Below are positions 13,438 to 21,197 of a DNA stretch of 40,544 nucleotides, piece after piece. How positions within the stretch are numbered: position 1 is the first letter of the stretch; every line of letters starts with the position of its first letter. The notes beneath the pieces are model-generated. The model was not told the DNA's origin and ran no database searches. It saw only the letters and a program-made list of their open reading frames with translations. This DNA is from Bacteroidales bacterium (GTDB lineage: Bacteria; Planctomycetota; Planctomycetia; Gemmatales; Gemmataceae): assembly GCA_026931725.1 (NCBI GenBank), contig JAIXLE010000100.1, forward strand, positions 1 through 40,544. Direction: 5' to 3'. Position numbers and translations under genes: made by a program.

Positions 13438-15297
13438 ATGCACGCACGGTTCGTGATCGGTATTGACCTGGGGACGACCAATTCGGCCCTGGCCTGCGTG
13501 GATACGGGAGCCGGAGACGCGGCCCAGGCTGAGCTGTTCATGGTGCCGCAAGTGGTGCAACCGGGGGTCGTGGAAGCTCGACCACTGCTGCCGTCGTTCC
13601 TGTATCTGCCCGGTCCCGGTGAGCAACCCGTGGGGGCGCTGAAACTGCCCTGGGACGCGCACCGGGATTTTGCCGTCGGCGAGTTCGCTCGGAACTTCGG
13701 TGCCAAGGTGCCGACACGGTTGGTGTCCTCGGCGAAATCCTGGCTGGGGCATGGGGCCGTCGATCGGAAGGCCGCGATTTTGCCGTTTCGGGCGGGGGAA
13801 GCCGATCGCCGTCTCTCGCCGTGGGAGGCGTGTACCCGCTACCTGCAACATCTGGCCGAAGCGTGGAACGCCGAGAAAGCCCGCACGGTGCCGGAGCATC
13901 GCTTCGAGGCCCAAGAGATTATTTTGACGGTCCCGGCTTCGTTCGATGCGGCGGCACGGGAACTGACCGTGGAAGCGGCCCGCGCGGCGGGGATCGTTCA
14001 TCTGACCCTGCTCGAAGAACCGCAGGCCGCGTTCTATGCCTGGTTGCACACGCAGGGGGAGGGTTGGCGATCCCAGGTGGCCATCGGCGATCTCGTACTC
14101 GTCGCGGATGTGGGCGGGGGAACGACCGACTTCACCTTGATTGCGGTTGACGAAGAAGCCGGGAATCTGGCGTTGACCCGGTTGGCGGTAGGCGATCACT
14201 TGCTGCTCGGCGGGGATAACATGGACCTTGCTTTGGCCCATGCCGCCGCTGCGGAACTGGCCCAATCCGGTAAGAAGCTTGATGCCGGGCAGATGCTGCA
14301 ACTCACCCATGCGGCCCGGCAAGCGAAGGAGCAACTCTTTGCCAATCCCTCACTGTCCGCAGCCCCGGTCACGGTGCTGGGGAAAGGTCGCTCCGTCATC
14401 GGTTCGTCCATTCAGCATGGACTACGGCGTGAGCAAGTCGAACAGATCATCTTGAATGGATTCTTCCCCGATTGCCCCGTGGATGCGGTCCCGGCACGGA
14501 ATCGGGCGGCAGGGTTGCAGGAACTCGGACTACCCTACGTCGCGGATGCGGGGATCACCCGCCATTTGGCCCACTTCCTCCATCGTCAGGCGGCCGCGCT
14601 GGCTCATGCCGATCGTCCCCATTCTCGGCAGAACGAGCAAACGCGCCCAGGCTTAGCCACGTTGCCGACCGTGGTGCTGTTCAACGGCGGTGTTTTCCAA
14701 GCCCGCCTGATGCGGGAACGGTTGCTGGCGATTCTCGGCAATTGGGCGGCCACCACGCAGGTGCCAGCGCCACGGGCACTGTCGGGGGCCGATCTGGATT
14801 TGGCCGTGGCCCGTGGAGCCGCGTACTACGGACTGGTCCGGCGGGGGCAGGGCGTGCGGATTCGCGGCGGCACGGGCCGGGCGTACTACATCGGCGTGGA
14901 AACGGCCCAACCCGCGATTCCGGGGTTGTCGCCGCCCATGAAGGCGGTGTGCGTGGCTCCGTTCGGTATGGAAGAAGGCACCGAAACCGATATTCCCGCG
15001 CAGGAATTCGGCCTCGTGGTCGGGGAAGAAGTTGAATTCCGTTTCCTCGGTTCCACGGTTCGTCATGAGGATGCGCCGGGCACGGTCATCGACGACTGGG
15101 AAGGACAAATTGACGAACTCGCCCCCGTGCGGGTGAAACTGGCAGTCCAGGACGCGGGTACATCTCCCACTGGCGGCGTGGTCCCGGTGCATCTGCACAC
15201 GAAAGTCACGGAAGTCGGTCAGCTCGAACTTTGGTGCCACAGCCGGGATGGCCAACAGCGTTGGAAGCTCGAATACTCGGTGCGTGACCCCCGATGA
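13438..15297 (+). CDS. Hsp70-like ATPase (DnaK superfamily), divergent
   Basis: A 619-residue cytoplasmic Hsp70-family protein. The ATPase domain shows phosphate loop 1 (IDLGTTNS, residues 9-16), phosphate loop 2 (DVGGGTTDF, 224-232), the LLGGDNMD segment (257-263) and the adenosine loop (VVLFNGGVF, 412-420). The C-terminal part, from about residue 475, is a beta-rich domain unlike the DnaK substrate domain. It belongs to the group usually annotated simply as Hsp70 family protein; in many genomes such genes pair with a second Hsp70 and a DUF2760 gene, but neither is next to it here. GGAG lies about eight bases before the ATG. A GH5-like gene follows after 55 bases and may share the transcript. 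The client is unknown. Confidence 0.88.
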   Translation: MHARFVIGIDLGTTNSALACVDTGAGDAAQAELFMVPQVVQPGVVEARPLLPSFLYLPGPGEQPVGALKLPWDAHRDFAVGEFARNFGAKVPTRLVSSAKSWLGHGAVDRKAAILPFRAGEADRRLSPWEACTRYLQHLAEAWNAEKARTVPEHRFEAQEIILTVPASFDAAARELTVEAARAAGIVHLTLLEEPQAAFYAWLHTQGEGWRSQVAIGDLVLVADVGGGTTDFTLIAVDEEAGNLALTRLAVGDHLLLGGDNMDLALAHAAAAELAQSGKKLDAGQMLQLTHAARQAKEQLFANPSLSAAPVTVLGKGRSVIGSSIQHGLRREQVEQIILNGFFPDCPVDAVPARNRAAGLQELGLPYVADAGITRHLAHFLHRQAAALAHADRPHSRQNEQTRPGLATLPTVVLFNGGVFQARLMRERLLAILGNWAATTQVPAPRALSGADLDLAVARGAAYYGLVRRGQGVRIRGGTGRAYYIGVETAQPAIPGLSPPMKAVCVAPFGMEEGTETDIPAQEFGLVVGEEVEFRFLGSTVRHEDAPGTVIDDWEGQIDELAPVRVKLAVQDAGTSPTGGVVPVHLHTKVTEVGQLELWCHSRDGQQRWKLEYSVRDPR

Positions 15298-15352
15298 TGC
15301 GGGCGCTGATGCCCGTGCGTATCTTTCCCAGGTTCTTGACGGAGTGAAGCCG

Positions 15353-16519
15353 ATGCGTTTAACGCGGTGGATGATGCGTGTGCTGGCAACGGCCAGTCTG
15401 TTTCCGCTCACAATAACACACGGTTTCGGCGATGAACCCCGGTTGAGCCGTGTCGTGGTGGCTCCGGGTGGGAAGCATTTCGCCCTCGAAAACAGCGGGA
15501 AGAAGTTCGTACCCTGGGGCTTCAACTATCTCGGGAAGGATAACGAACTCGCCGAGGAAACCTGGCACACCCCCACTGGCTGGAAGAACATCGAGACGGA
15601 TTTCCAGAACATGCGGAAGCTCGGGGCCAATGTGGTCCGCTGGCATCTGCAACTGGAAACTTTTCTGAAAGGGCCGGATCAGGTCGATGAAGCCCAACTT
15701 GGTCGGCTCAAGGATTTACTCAAACTCGCACACAAGCATCAACTCTATCTCGATCTCACCGGGTTGAATTGTTACCGTCTGAAACGGATTCCCGCATGGT
15801 ACGATGCCCTCCCCGAAGCGGATCGCTGGGCCGCGCAGTCCCGCTTTTGGGCCGCGATCGCCAAAACCTGTGCTGGGGACTCCGCCGTCTTCTGCTACAA
15901 CCTCATCAACGAGCCCATCGTCGGGGCTGGGAAAGCAGGAGAACATCCGTGGGTCGGCGGCGAACTGGGCGGATTGCACTTCGTGCAGCGGATCAGCAAC
16001 AAACCCAACGACCGGAAGACGGCGGCCATCGCGGCGACCTGGGTCCAGCAACAGGTCACGGCCATTCGCCAGCATGACAAAAAGACTCTAACGACCGTGG
16101 GCGTGATTCCCTGGGCGTTCATCTGGCCGAATGCCAAGCCGGTCTTCTACACGCAAGACACGCTGCCGTATCTCGATTTCGTCAGTGTTCACGTCTACCC
16201 TGGTCCTGGGAAAGATCGGGAAAAGGAACTCAAGGCACTGGCGGTCTATGATCTCGGCAAGCCCGTCGTGATCGAAGAAACCTTCCCCCTGAATGCCTCG
16301 CTGGAAGATTGGGAACAGTACCTCACCGCGGCTTCCCCCCAGGTCGCGGGGTGGTTCAGCCACTATTTTGGCCGCACGCCCGCAGAACTGCGAGCCGGAG
16401 CGAAACCCGCGGACCCGAATGTTCCTGATTCCCGGCAAGAATGGCAGATTCGCGGGGCATTCGTCGCTGAGGTACTGGAACTTTGGCAGAAAATGGGGCA
16501 GACGATCCCGAAAAAGTGA
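15353..16519 (+). CDS. Secreted GH5-like glycoside hydrolase (cellulase fold)
   Basis: A 388-residue exported protein. The start MRLTRWMMRVLATASLFPLT is a signal peptide ending around GFGDEP; the ATG 15353 has GGAG eight bases upstream, and the longer frame back to 15248 overlaps the Hsp70 gene. The mature part has the TIM-barrel glycosidase layout: FVPWGFNYLG, a catalytic acid Glu187 in NLINEP, His280 and Tyr282 in VSVHVYPG, and a nucleophile Glu308 in VVIEETF. These fit clan A, closest to family 5; the substrate (cellulose, mannan or another beta-glycan) is not readable. No carbohydrate-binding module is seen. It converges on rarA, with only five bases between the two stops. Confidence 0.83.
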   Translation: MRLTRWMMRVLATASLFPLTITHGFGDEPRLSRVVVAPGGKHFALENSGKKFVPWGFNYLGKDNELAEETWHTPTGWKNIETDFQNMRKLGANVVRWHLQLETFLKGPDQVDEAQLGRLKDLLKLAHKHQLYLDLTGLNCYRLKRIPAWYDALPEADRWAAQSRFWAAIAKTCAGDSAVFCYNLINEPIVGAGKAGEHPWVGGELGGLHFVQRISNKPNDRKTAAIAATWVQQQVTAIRQHDKKTLTTVGVIPWAFIWPNAKPVFYTQDTLPYLDFVSVHVYPGPGKDREKELKALAVYDLGKPVVIEETFPLNASLEDWEQYLTAASPQVAGWFSHYFGRTPAELRAGAKPADPNVPDSRQEWQIRGAFVAEVLELWQKMGQTIPKK

Positions 16520-16524
16520 GCTTG

Positions 16525-17856
16525 TTAAGTCGGCCTCTCCCGGTTGCGTTTCGCGGCGATCTCCTGCATCCGTTGGCGGATGATGGCCTCGAAACCGCGA
16601 TCGGTGGGCGTGTAGTAGGTCACATCGGCGGGGATGTACTCCTGATCGACCCAACCACCATCGAAGTTGTGCGCGTACTGATAGCCGGTGCCGTGGCCAA
16701 ATGTCCGGGCACCGGAGTAATGGGCATCCCGCAAATGCTTCGGCACGGGCAGCGTGCGGCCTTCCTTCACATCTTGGATGGCCGCCCCGATGGCGAGCGT
16801 CGCCGCGTTCGACTTCGGAGCCGTCGCCAGATAGCAGACCGCCTGCGACAAGTTCAGCCGACATTCCGGCAAGCCGACCCGTTCCACCGCGTCCCAGGCC
16901 GCATTGGCGATGAGTAGTGCCTGTGGGTCCGCGTTGCCAATGTCCTCGGAGGCGAAGATCACGAGTCGCCGAGCGACGAACCGAGGATCTTCGCCGGATT
17001 CCAGCATCCGCGCCAACCAATAGAGGCTGGCGTGTGGGTCGCTACCCCGTAGGCTTTTGATGAACGCGGAAGCTAGGTCGTAATGGGTGTCGCCGGTGGG
17101 GTCGAAGTCGAGCTGTTTCCGTTGGATCGAATCCTGGGCGAGTTCCAGCGTGAATTCCACCGTCGTGGGTTCCTCGCCGAGCGACGACCGCACGCCGATT
17201 TCCAGGGCCGTCAACGCACGCCGGGCATCACCGTCGCAGATTTCCACCAGGAAGGCGAGCGCGTCCGGGTGCATCTGAATCGGGATTTCCCCCAGGCCGC
17301 GTTCCCGGTCCATCAATGCCCGTTGAATCAGCGTCCGCGTGTGTTCACGGGTGAGGGGTTCCAGGGTGAAAATCTGACTGCGGCTCAGCAGCGGTGAGTT
17401 GATCGAAAAGAACGGGTTCTGCGTCGTCGCTCCGATCAGGATGATGACACCATCCTCGACATCCGGGAGCAGAACATCTTGCTGAGCTTTGTTGAAGCGG
17501 TGAATCTCGTCGAGAAACAGAATCGTGCGGTCGCCGCGTTCTTCCAGATGTTTGCGGGCCTCGGCCAAAATCTCGCGGACATCCTTCGTTCCCGCCGCGA
17601 CCGCGTTGAGCGGTACGAACCGGCTCCGGGTGTGTCCGGCGATCACATGCGCCAGCGCCGTCTTGCCGCAGCCGGGTGGGCCGTAAAAGACCAGCGAGTT
17701 CAACCGATCCGCCAGCAGCATCCGCCGCAGGAGTTTCCCTTCGCCGAGAAAATGTTCCTGTCCGATGTACTCATCCAGTGTCCGGGGCCGCATCCGAGCC
17801 GCCAGGGGGCGGGCTTGCTGTCGGTGCGCGGATCGGATCGGTTCAAACAGATCCAC
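16525..17856 (-). CDS. rarA: Replication-associated recombination protein A (RarA/MgsA), AAA+ ATPase
   Basis: A 443-residue cytoplasmic AAA+ ATPase, matching the family length. It acts at stalled replication forks and with single-strand DNA-binding protein. Visible motifs are Walker A GPPGCGKT (59-66), GTKDVREI (89-96), Walker B ILFLDEIHR (112-120), sensor 1 GATTQNP (142-148) and the SR pair near 159 that provides the arginine finger. The C-terminal third has GSDPHASLYWLARMLESGEDP, then FASEDIGNADPQAL and AATLAIGAAI, the tetramer-forming MgsA part. I chose the GTG at 17856, which has GAGG six bases upstream and matches the family N-terminus (MDLFEP). The open frame continues upstream to 18138 but overlaps the next gene. 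Confidence 0.94.
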   Translation of the reverse strand: MDLFEPIRSAHRQQARPLAARMRPRTLDEYIGQEHFLGEGKLLRRMLLADRLNSLVFYGPPGCGKTALAHVIAGHTRSRFVPLNAVAAGTKDVREILAEARKHLEERGDRTILFLDEIHRFNKAQQDVLLPDVEDGVIILIGATTQNPFFSINSPLLSRSQIFTLEPLTREHTRTLIQRALMDRERGLGEIPIQMHPDALAFLVEICDGDARRALTALEIGVRSSLGEEPTTVEFTLELAQDSIQRKQLDFDPTGDTHYDLASAFIKSLRGSDPHASLYWLARMLESGEDPRFVARRLVIFASEDIGNADPQALLIANAAWDAVERVGLPECRLNLSQAVCYLATAPKSNAATLAIGAAIQDVKEGRTLPVPKHLRDAHYSGARTFGHGTGYQYAHNFDGGWVDQEYIPADVTYYTPTDRGFEAIIRQRMQEIAAKRNRERPT

Positions 17857-17926
17857 GGTGAGCCTCTCGGTTCGGGGCGGGTTGCTGTGGGGAAAATAGG
17901 GGAAGTCACACGACGACCGAGAGATT

Positions 17927-18592
17927 TTAGCGGAACACGACCAACCGAGGCAGGTTGGCTTGTTCCAGGCGTGCCCAGGCTGCCGTCCACTCTTCCGGTT
18001 CACCCATCGGCCAGAGTTCGCCGAGCGGCCCGGTTTCCGATGCATCCATGACCTCGGATGCGTGGATTCCCAGAGCCAGTGCGGTTTGCGTGTCGAATTC
18101 CGCCAGACGGCCGATGCCGGGAACCGCCGCATCGGCATTGGTCAGTGCTTGTAACGCCACGGAGCGGGCTCGATCCGGGGTCGACGCCCGAATCAGATCG
18201 GCGGCAAACGCGGCGGCGGCTAGGGCGGTTTCCATCCGTTCGGTGTGCGGAGAGGGGCCATGTTTGCGGTTGGCTGCCGCCAGCGCTTGCGCGGCGAGCC
18301 GGGGGAACTCGGAAGCCAACATCAGGACGAAATCCGAAACGGGGTTGCCGCGTGCCCAAGTTTCGATCAGCGTGATCGTGGACACGGCGGCATGGCACCA
18401 TTCGAGCGGTTCGGAATCATCAGGCGCGGCTCCTGTGAGTATGGCGGGGGCGGCTCGACGCGCCGCCCGCACGGCCACCCCGGCCAGAACAGGACGGGAC
18501 AACGCCGCCAGCTGAGATGAGAACGCGGTCCAATTCGGCGGGGTCGAGTTCATCGGCATCGGTGTTGTTTGGGATGCGACCATGTGGACCAT
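17927..18592 (-). CDS. Alanine-rich helical protein, unknown function
   Basis: I do not recognise this 221-residue protein. It is rich in alanine and looks all-helical and soluble, with segments such as AFAADLIRA and ALALGIHASEVMD; there is no signal peptide or membrane segment. The C-terminal region has PEEWTAAWARLEQANLPRLVVF. The start is uncertain: ATG 18592 has AGGG four bases upstream, and ATGs at 18583, 18559 and 18553 are possible. It lies 70 bases upstream of rarA on the same strand, so the two may be co-transcribed. It is divergent from the zinc-ribbon gene, 65 bases away. Proteins with this look (Gemmata-specific) have no assigned function that I can recall. Confidence 0.72.
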   Translation of the reverse strand: MVHMVASQTTPMPMNSTPPNWTAFSSQLAALSRPVLAGVAVRAARRAAPAILTGAAPDDSEPLEWCHAAVSTITLIETWARGNPVSDFVLMLASEFPRLAAQALAAANRKHGPSPHTERMETALAAAAFAADLIRASTPDRARSVALQALTNADAAVPGIGRLAEFDTQTALALGIHASEVMDASETGPLGELWPMGEPEEWTAAWARLEQANLPRLVVFR

Positions 18593-18657
18593 CCGGCCCT
18601 ATCATGCTCTCGTTCACTTTACGAACTTGTACCCGCACCGTAGCTGAGGAACCGGCC

Positions 18658-19455
18658 ATGTTTGTCCCGGTATCGTGTCATCATTGTGGAAAACCGTTTC
18701 AAGTGCCGGAAGCGACTATTGGGAAGGCGGCCATCTGTCCGTGGTGTCAAGAATTGGTGAGCACACAAGCGCAGGCACTTGCAGAACCCGCCTCTGCGGC
18801 TCCCGTGGTGGATTCTGGTATCTCGGCGGGGCGATCCCGGCAACGGTTCTGGTGGCGGTTCGTGCTGCTCGGGTTGGTGTGCGGAGTGGTCGCGGTGGGG
18901 ACATTCGCGGTGGCCCGACTGGGTTCGGGGCAGGTGCCCGCGAGCGCCTGGCAAAAGTTCGTGCCGCCGGATGGCTCCTGTGCGGTGCAGTTGCCCGGCA
19001 CGCCCGATGCAGAGGTGATCGGCACGAATCCGTTTTCCCCGATGATGCTGACAGGCGAGCGATACCGCGTGCATCGCTGGTTTGACGGGGTGACGGTGTC
19101 CGTGGGATGGGTGAACCTGGATGCGGAACGGGTGAGACTCGCTCGGCCAGAGGATATTATCGCCGCGGAGCAACGTCGACTGAAAGAAACACTCGGCGGA
19201 CAAGTCGAAGCAGAAGCCTCTTTGAAATTCAACCAGCACACAGGTACGGAACTGCTCTTCCGAACGGGGAATGGGCCGGTGATCGTGCGTCTCATCGTGG
19301 TACGCGATCGGCCACAGCCGCGATTATTCATTCTCAGTGTGGCTGGGAAGAACATCACGTTGGATGGCCCCGTGCCGCGCCGATTCTTTGGATCGTTCAC
19401 CCTCATTCCGATGGCATCACGACAATCAGGCGAGAGGGAACCCTCTCGCCCGTGA
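18658..19455 (+). CDS. Zinc-ribbon membrane-anchored protein, unknown function
   Basis: A 265-residue protein. The N-terminus is a four-cysteine zinc ribbon, Cys7, Cys10, Cys27 and Cys30 (CHHCGKPFQVP ... CPWC), in the cytoplasm. A linker follows, then one membrane helix (about 66-86, RFVLLGLVCGVVAVGTF), then an outward domain of about 170 residues opening with KFVPPDGSCAVQLPGTPDAE, a motif seen in other planctomycete proteins. ATG 18658 is preceded by GAGGA at seven bases; the frame extends to 18517 but overlaps the divergent gene. The 3' end lies in a hairpin next to the convergent BBP7-like gene. No function can be assigned. Confidence 0.8.
   Translation: MFVPVSCHHCGKPFQVPEATIGKAAICPWCQELVSTQAQALAEPASAAPVVDSGISAGRSRQRFWWRFVLLGLVCGVVAVGTFAVARLGSGQVPASAWQKFVPPDGSCAVQLPGTPDAEVIGTNPFSPMMLTGERYRVHRWFDGVTVSVGWVNLDAERVRLARPEDIIAAEQRRLKETLGGQVEAEASLKFNQHTGTELLFRTGNGPVIVRLIVVRDRPQPRLFILSVAGKNITLDGPVPRRFFGSFTLIPMASRQSGEREPSRP
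19429..19450. terminator. Possible bidirectional hairpin between convergent genes
   Basis: GGCGAGAGGG at 19429-19438 is matched by CCCTCTCGCC at 19441-19450 with only two bases between, so a realistic fold has the inner bases open. It overlaps the last codons of the zinc-ribbon gene and lies 34 bases before the end of the convergent gene. There is no T-run, so it is only a possible terminator. Confidence 0.4.
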
Positions 19456-19483
19456 GCCGCGGATCTGTTTCCGGTCGAGAGGG

Positions 19484-20905
19484 TTAGTAGCGGATGTTCA
19501 CACCGAAGTTGACACCTTGCAACCAATAATCATCCTGAGTGAACAGCGGATTCGGTGTGGCGACTGCAGTGCCGAAACCATAAGTCGGGCTGGTCGGGAC
19601 AGTCGCCGGGTTGACCGTGGTGCTGAACTGCCGACCGGGCCGAGCCAACGAACTGACATACAGGAAGTTGTAGCCAATCGACGTGCTGAGCCAGCTGGTC
19701 CAGGCATAGCCGAGTGAGGTGGTGACTTCCTGCACATAGGCGAATTCGTCGTTGCGGTAGCGGCCAATATTCGAGCCATTGGCGTACAGCCCGCCGACCA
19801 CCTGGGAGGCGATCCCGCGTGTGGGGTCGTTCAGGTTGCTCATCCCCGCAACCGTGATTTCCTCGTTCATCACACCGAAGCCGCTCTTGCTCATCAAGGC
19901 GAAGTTCCATCGGCCACAGCGGGCATCGAGGTTGAACCCGACCTGACCGCCATAGAACCGATTCGCCACGCGGAAAGTATCCTGCACTTCGATGGTCGCG
20001 GGGCTACTGTACAGCTTCCCGTCAAACGGTGCGGTGGCTCCAGGCAGCAGGGTGGACCGCGATGCGATGCGGAAATCCTCATCGACTTCGAGGTAACGGA
20101 AACCACCGAGGAAGTTGATGGAGACACCGTAGTCCGCCGTGGGGGCACTGCGGTAGATGTTCAACACGCTGTTCCCGTCCGCTCCCCAGGCTTGGGTGCT
20201 GGTGTAGACCAGGACACTCCCCGAGGCAAATGTCGGGAAGGAGACAATCAACGCATCGGCGGTGCCGGTCTGAGCGTTGATGAATGGTCGGGCTAACAGG
20301 GGTTGCCCGGTGGCATCCGAACGGGCGAAGAAGGTATTCGCCTTCTGCTCGGTCAGGAAGCCGTTCAAGTCCCAGCCCCAACGGCGTTCCGGCCCCATGA
20401 AGAAGCCGCCGCCGACTTTGAAACCGCTGAACAGGTTGTACCCCAAGTCGTTCGATCGGGGAGCCAGTTCATGCGTCGTGGGTCGACCGATCAACCCGCC
20501 ATCCGCCGGGGCGCTGTTGACGACCAACGGCATCACGGGGGTCGGCTGTGACTTCACGAACCAGAGGTTGAAGTCGGCGTAAGTCCAGACGTGCGGGGCA
20601 ATCCGCCGCAGTGCCAGACCCGGCGGGGGAACGTGCCCCCAGTTCTCTTGGCCGTGCAGACCGGGCGGAATATCGGGGTAGGCACTCGGCCCACCGGGCA
20701 TACCAAAACCCGTGGCTGGGTCGGGGCCGAATGGGGCCATGCCCGGAATGGGGGGGGGAATCGGGTCCGCAACATCACCGAGTACCCCTGCGGGGTACGG
20801 TCCCCCAACATGGCCGATCGCCGTGGGCGGAGGCGGTGACTGTGCAAGCGCGACCCCCGCGCTCCCCGTCATCGCTGCGATCGTTCCGAGTAACCATTTA
20901 CGCAT
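19484..20905 (-). CDS. BBP7-like outer-membrane beta-barrel protein
   Basis: A 473-residue exported protein. MRKWLLGTIAAMTGSAGVALA is a signal peptide, and the mature N-terminus is proline/glycine-rich (SPPPPTAIGHVGGPYPAG). From about residue 105 the chain alternates short beta strands and turns, starting WTYADFNLWFVKSQPTP, with LGYNLFSGFKVGGGFFMGPERRWGWDLNGFL (signature only: FSGFKVGGGF and GWDLNGF), then SINFLGGFRYLEVDEDF. It ends with the terminal aromatic residue Tyr typical of outer-membrane barrels (FGVNIRY). This is the layout of the BBP7 family of planctomycete beta-barrels. ATG 20905 is chosen because GGAG is seven bases before it. The barrel may be a porin or surface protein, but the role is unknown. 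Confidence 0.84.
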   Translation of the reverse strand: MRKWLLGTIAAMTGSAGVALAQSPPPPTAIGHVGGPYPAGVLGDVADPIPPPIPGMAPFGPDPATGFGMPGGPSAYPDIPPGLHGQENWGHVPPPGLALRRIAPHVWTYADFNLWFVKSQPTPVMPLVVNSAPADGGLIGRPTTHELAPRSNDLGYNLFSGFKVGGGFFMGPERRWGWDLNGFLTEQKANTFFARSDATGQPLLARPFINAQTGTADALIVSFPTFASGSVLVYTSTQAWGADGNSVLNIYRSAPTADYGVSINFLGGFRYLEVDEDFRIASRSTLLPGATAPFDGKLYSSPATIEVQDTFRVANRFYGGQVGFNLDARCGRWNFALMSKSGFGVMNEEITVAGMSNLNDPTRGIASQVVGGLYANGSNIGRYRNDEFAYVQEVTTSLGYAWTSWLSTSIGYNFLYVSSLARPGRQFSTTVNPATVPTSPTYGFGTAVATPNPLFTQDDYWLQGVNFGVNIRY

Positions 20906-21197
20906 GGCACACTCCATAACATCCCGTCCGTTCCTGGCGCAGGGTCCGCGGCTACGGTTCCCCCCCGCCAGCCGGTGGCGGTGTGAGCGGTCAACCCGGC
21001 GGCGAACCGGCAAACATCCCAACCGCCGCCCGGAAGGGCACTACCTTCCTGCTGTCCCCTAGAATCGGCATGATTGGACCGCAACATGAGACAGATTCGG
21101 TAAACTCAGTACAACCGGCCGTCAGGATCGTCTGCGACATTCTCCAGGTTCGCGGAATTACCCGGATGAAAAGGGGCTGTCGAACCGACTGGGTAAT

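Noticed and set aside
17857..18138. N-terminal extension of the rarA frame
   Set aside because: It overlaps the gene at 17927-18592 on the same strand and matches nothing in the family; the GTG at 17856 with GAGG gives the normal length.
20906..21197. 292-base gap between the BBP7-like gene and the FAD oxidase
   Set aside because: It holds a short inverted repeat (CCGCCA 20965-20970 with TGGCGG 20976-20981) but no gene, RNA or clear promoter could be supported.
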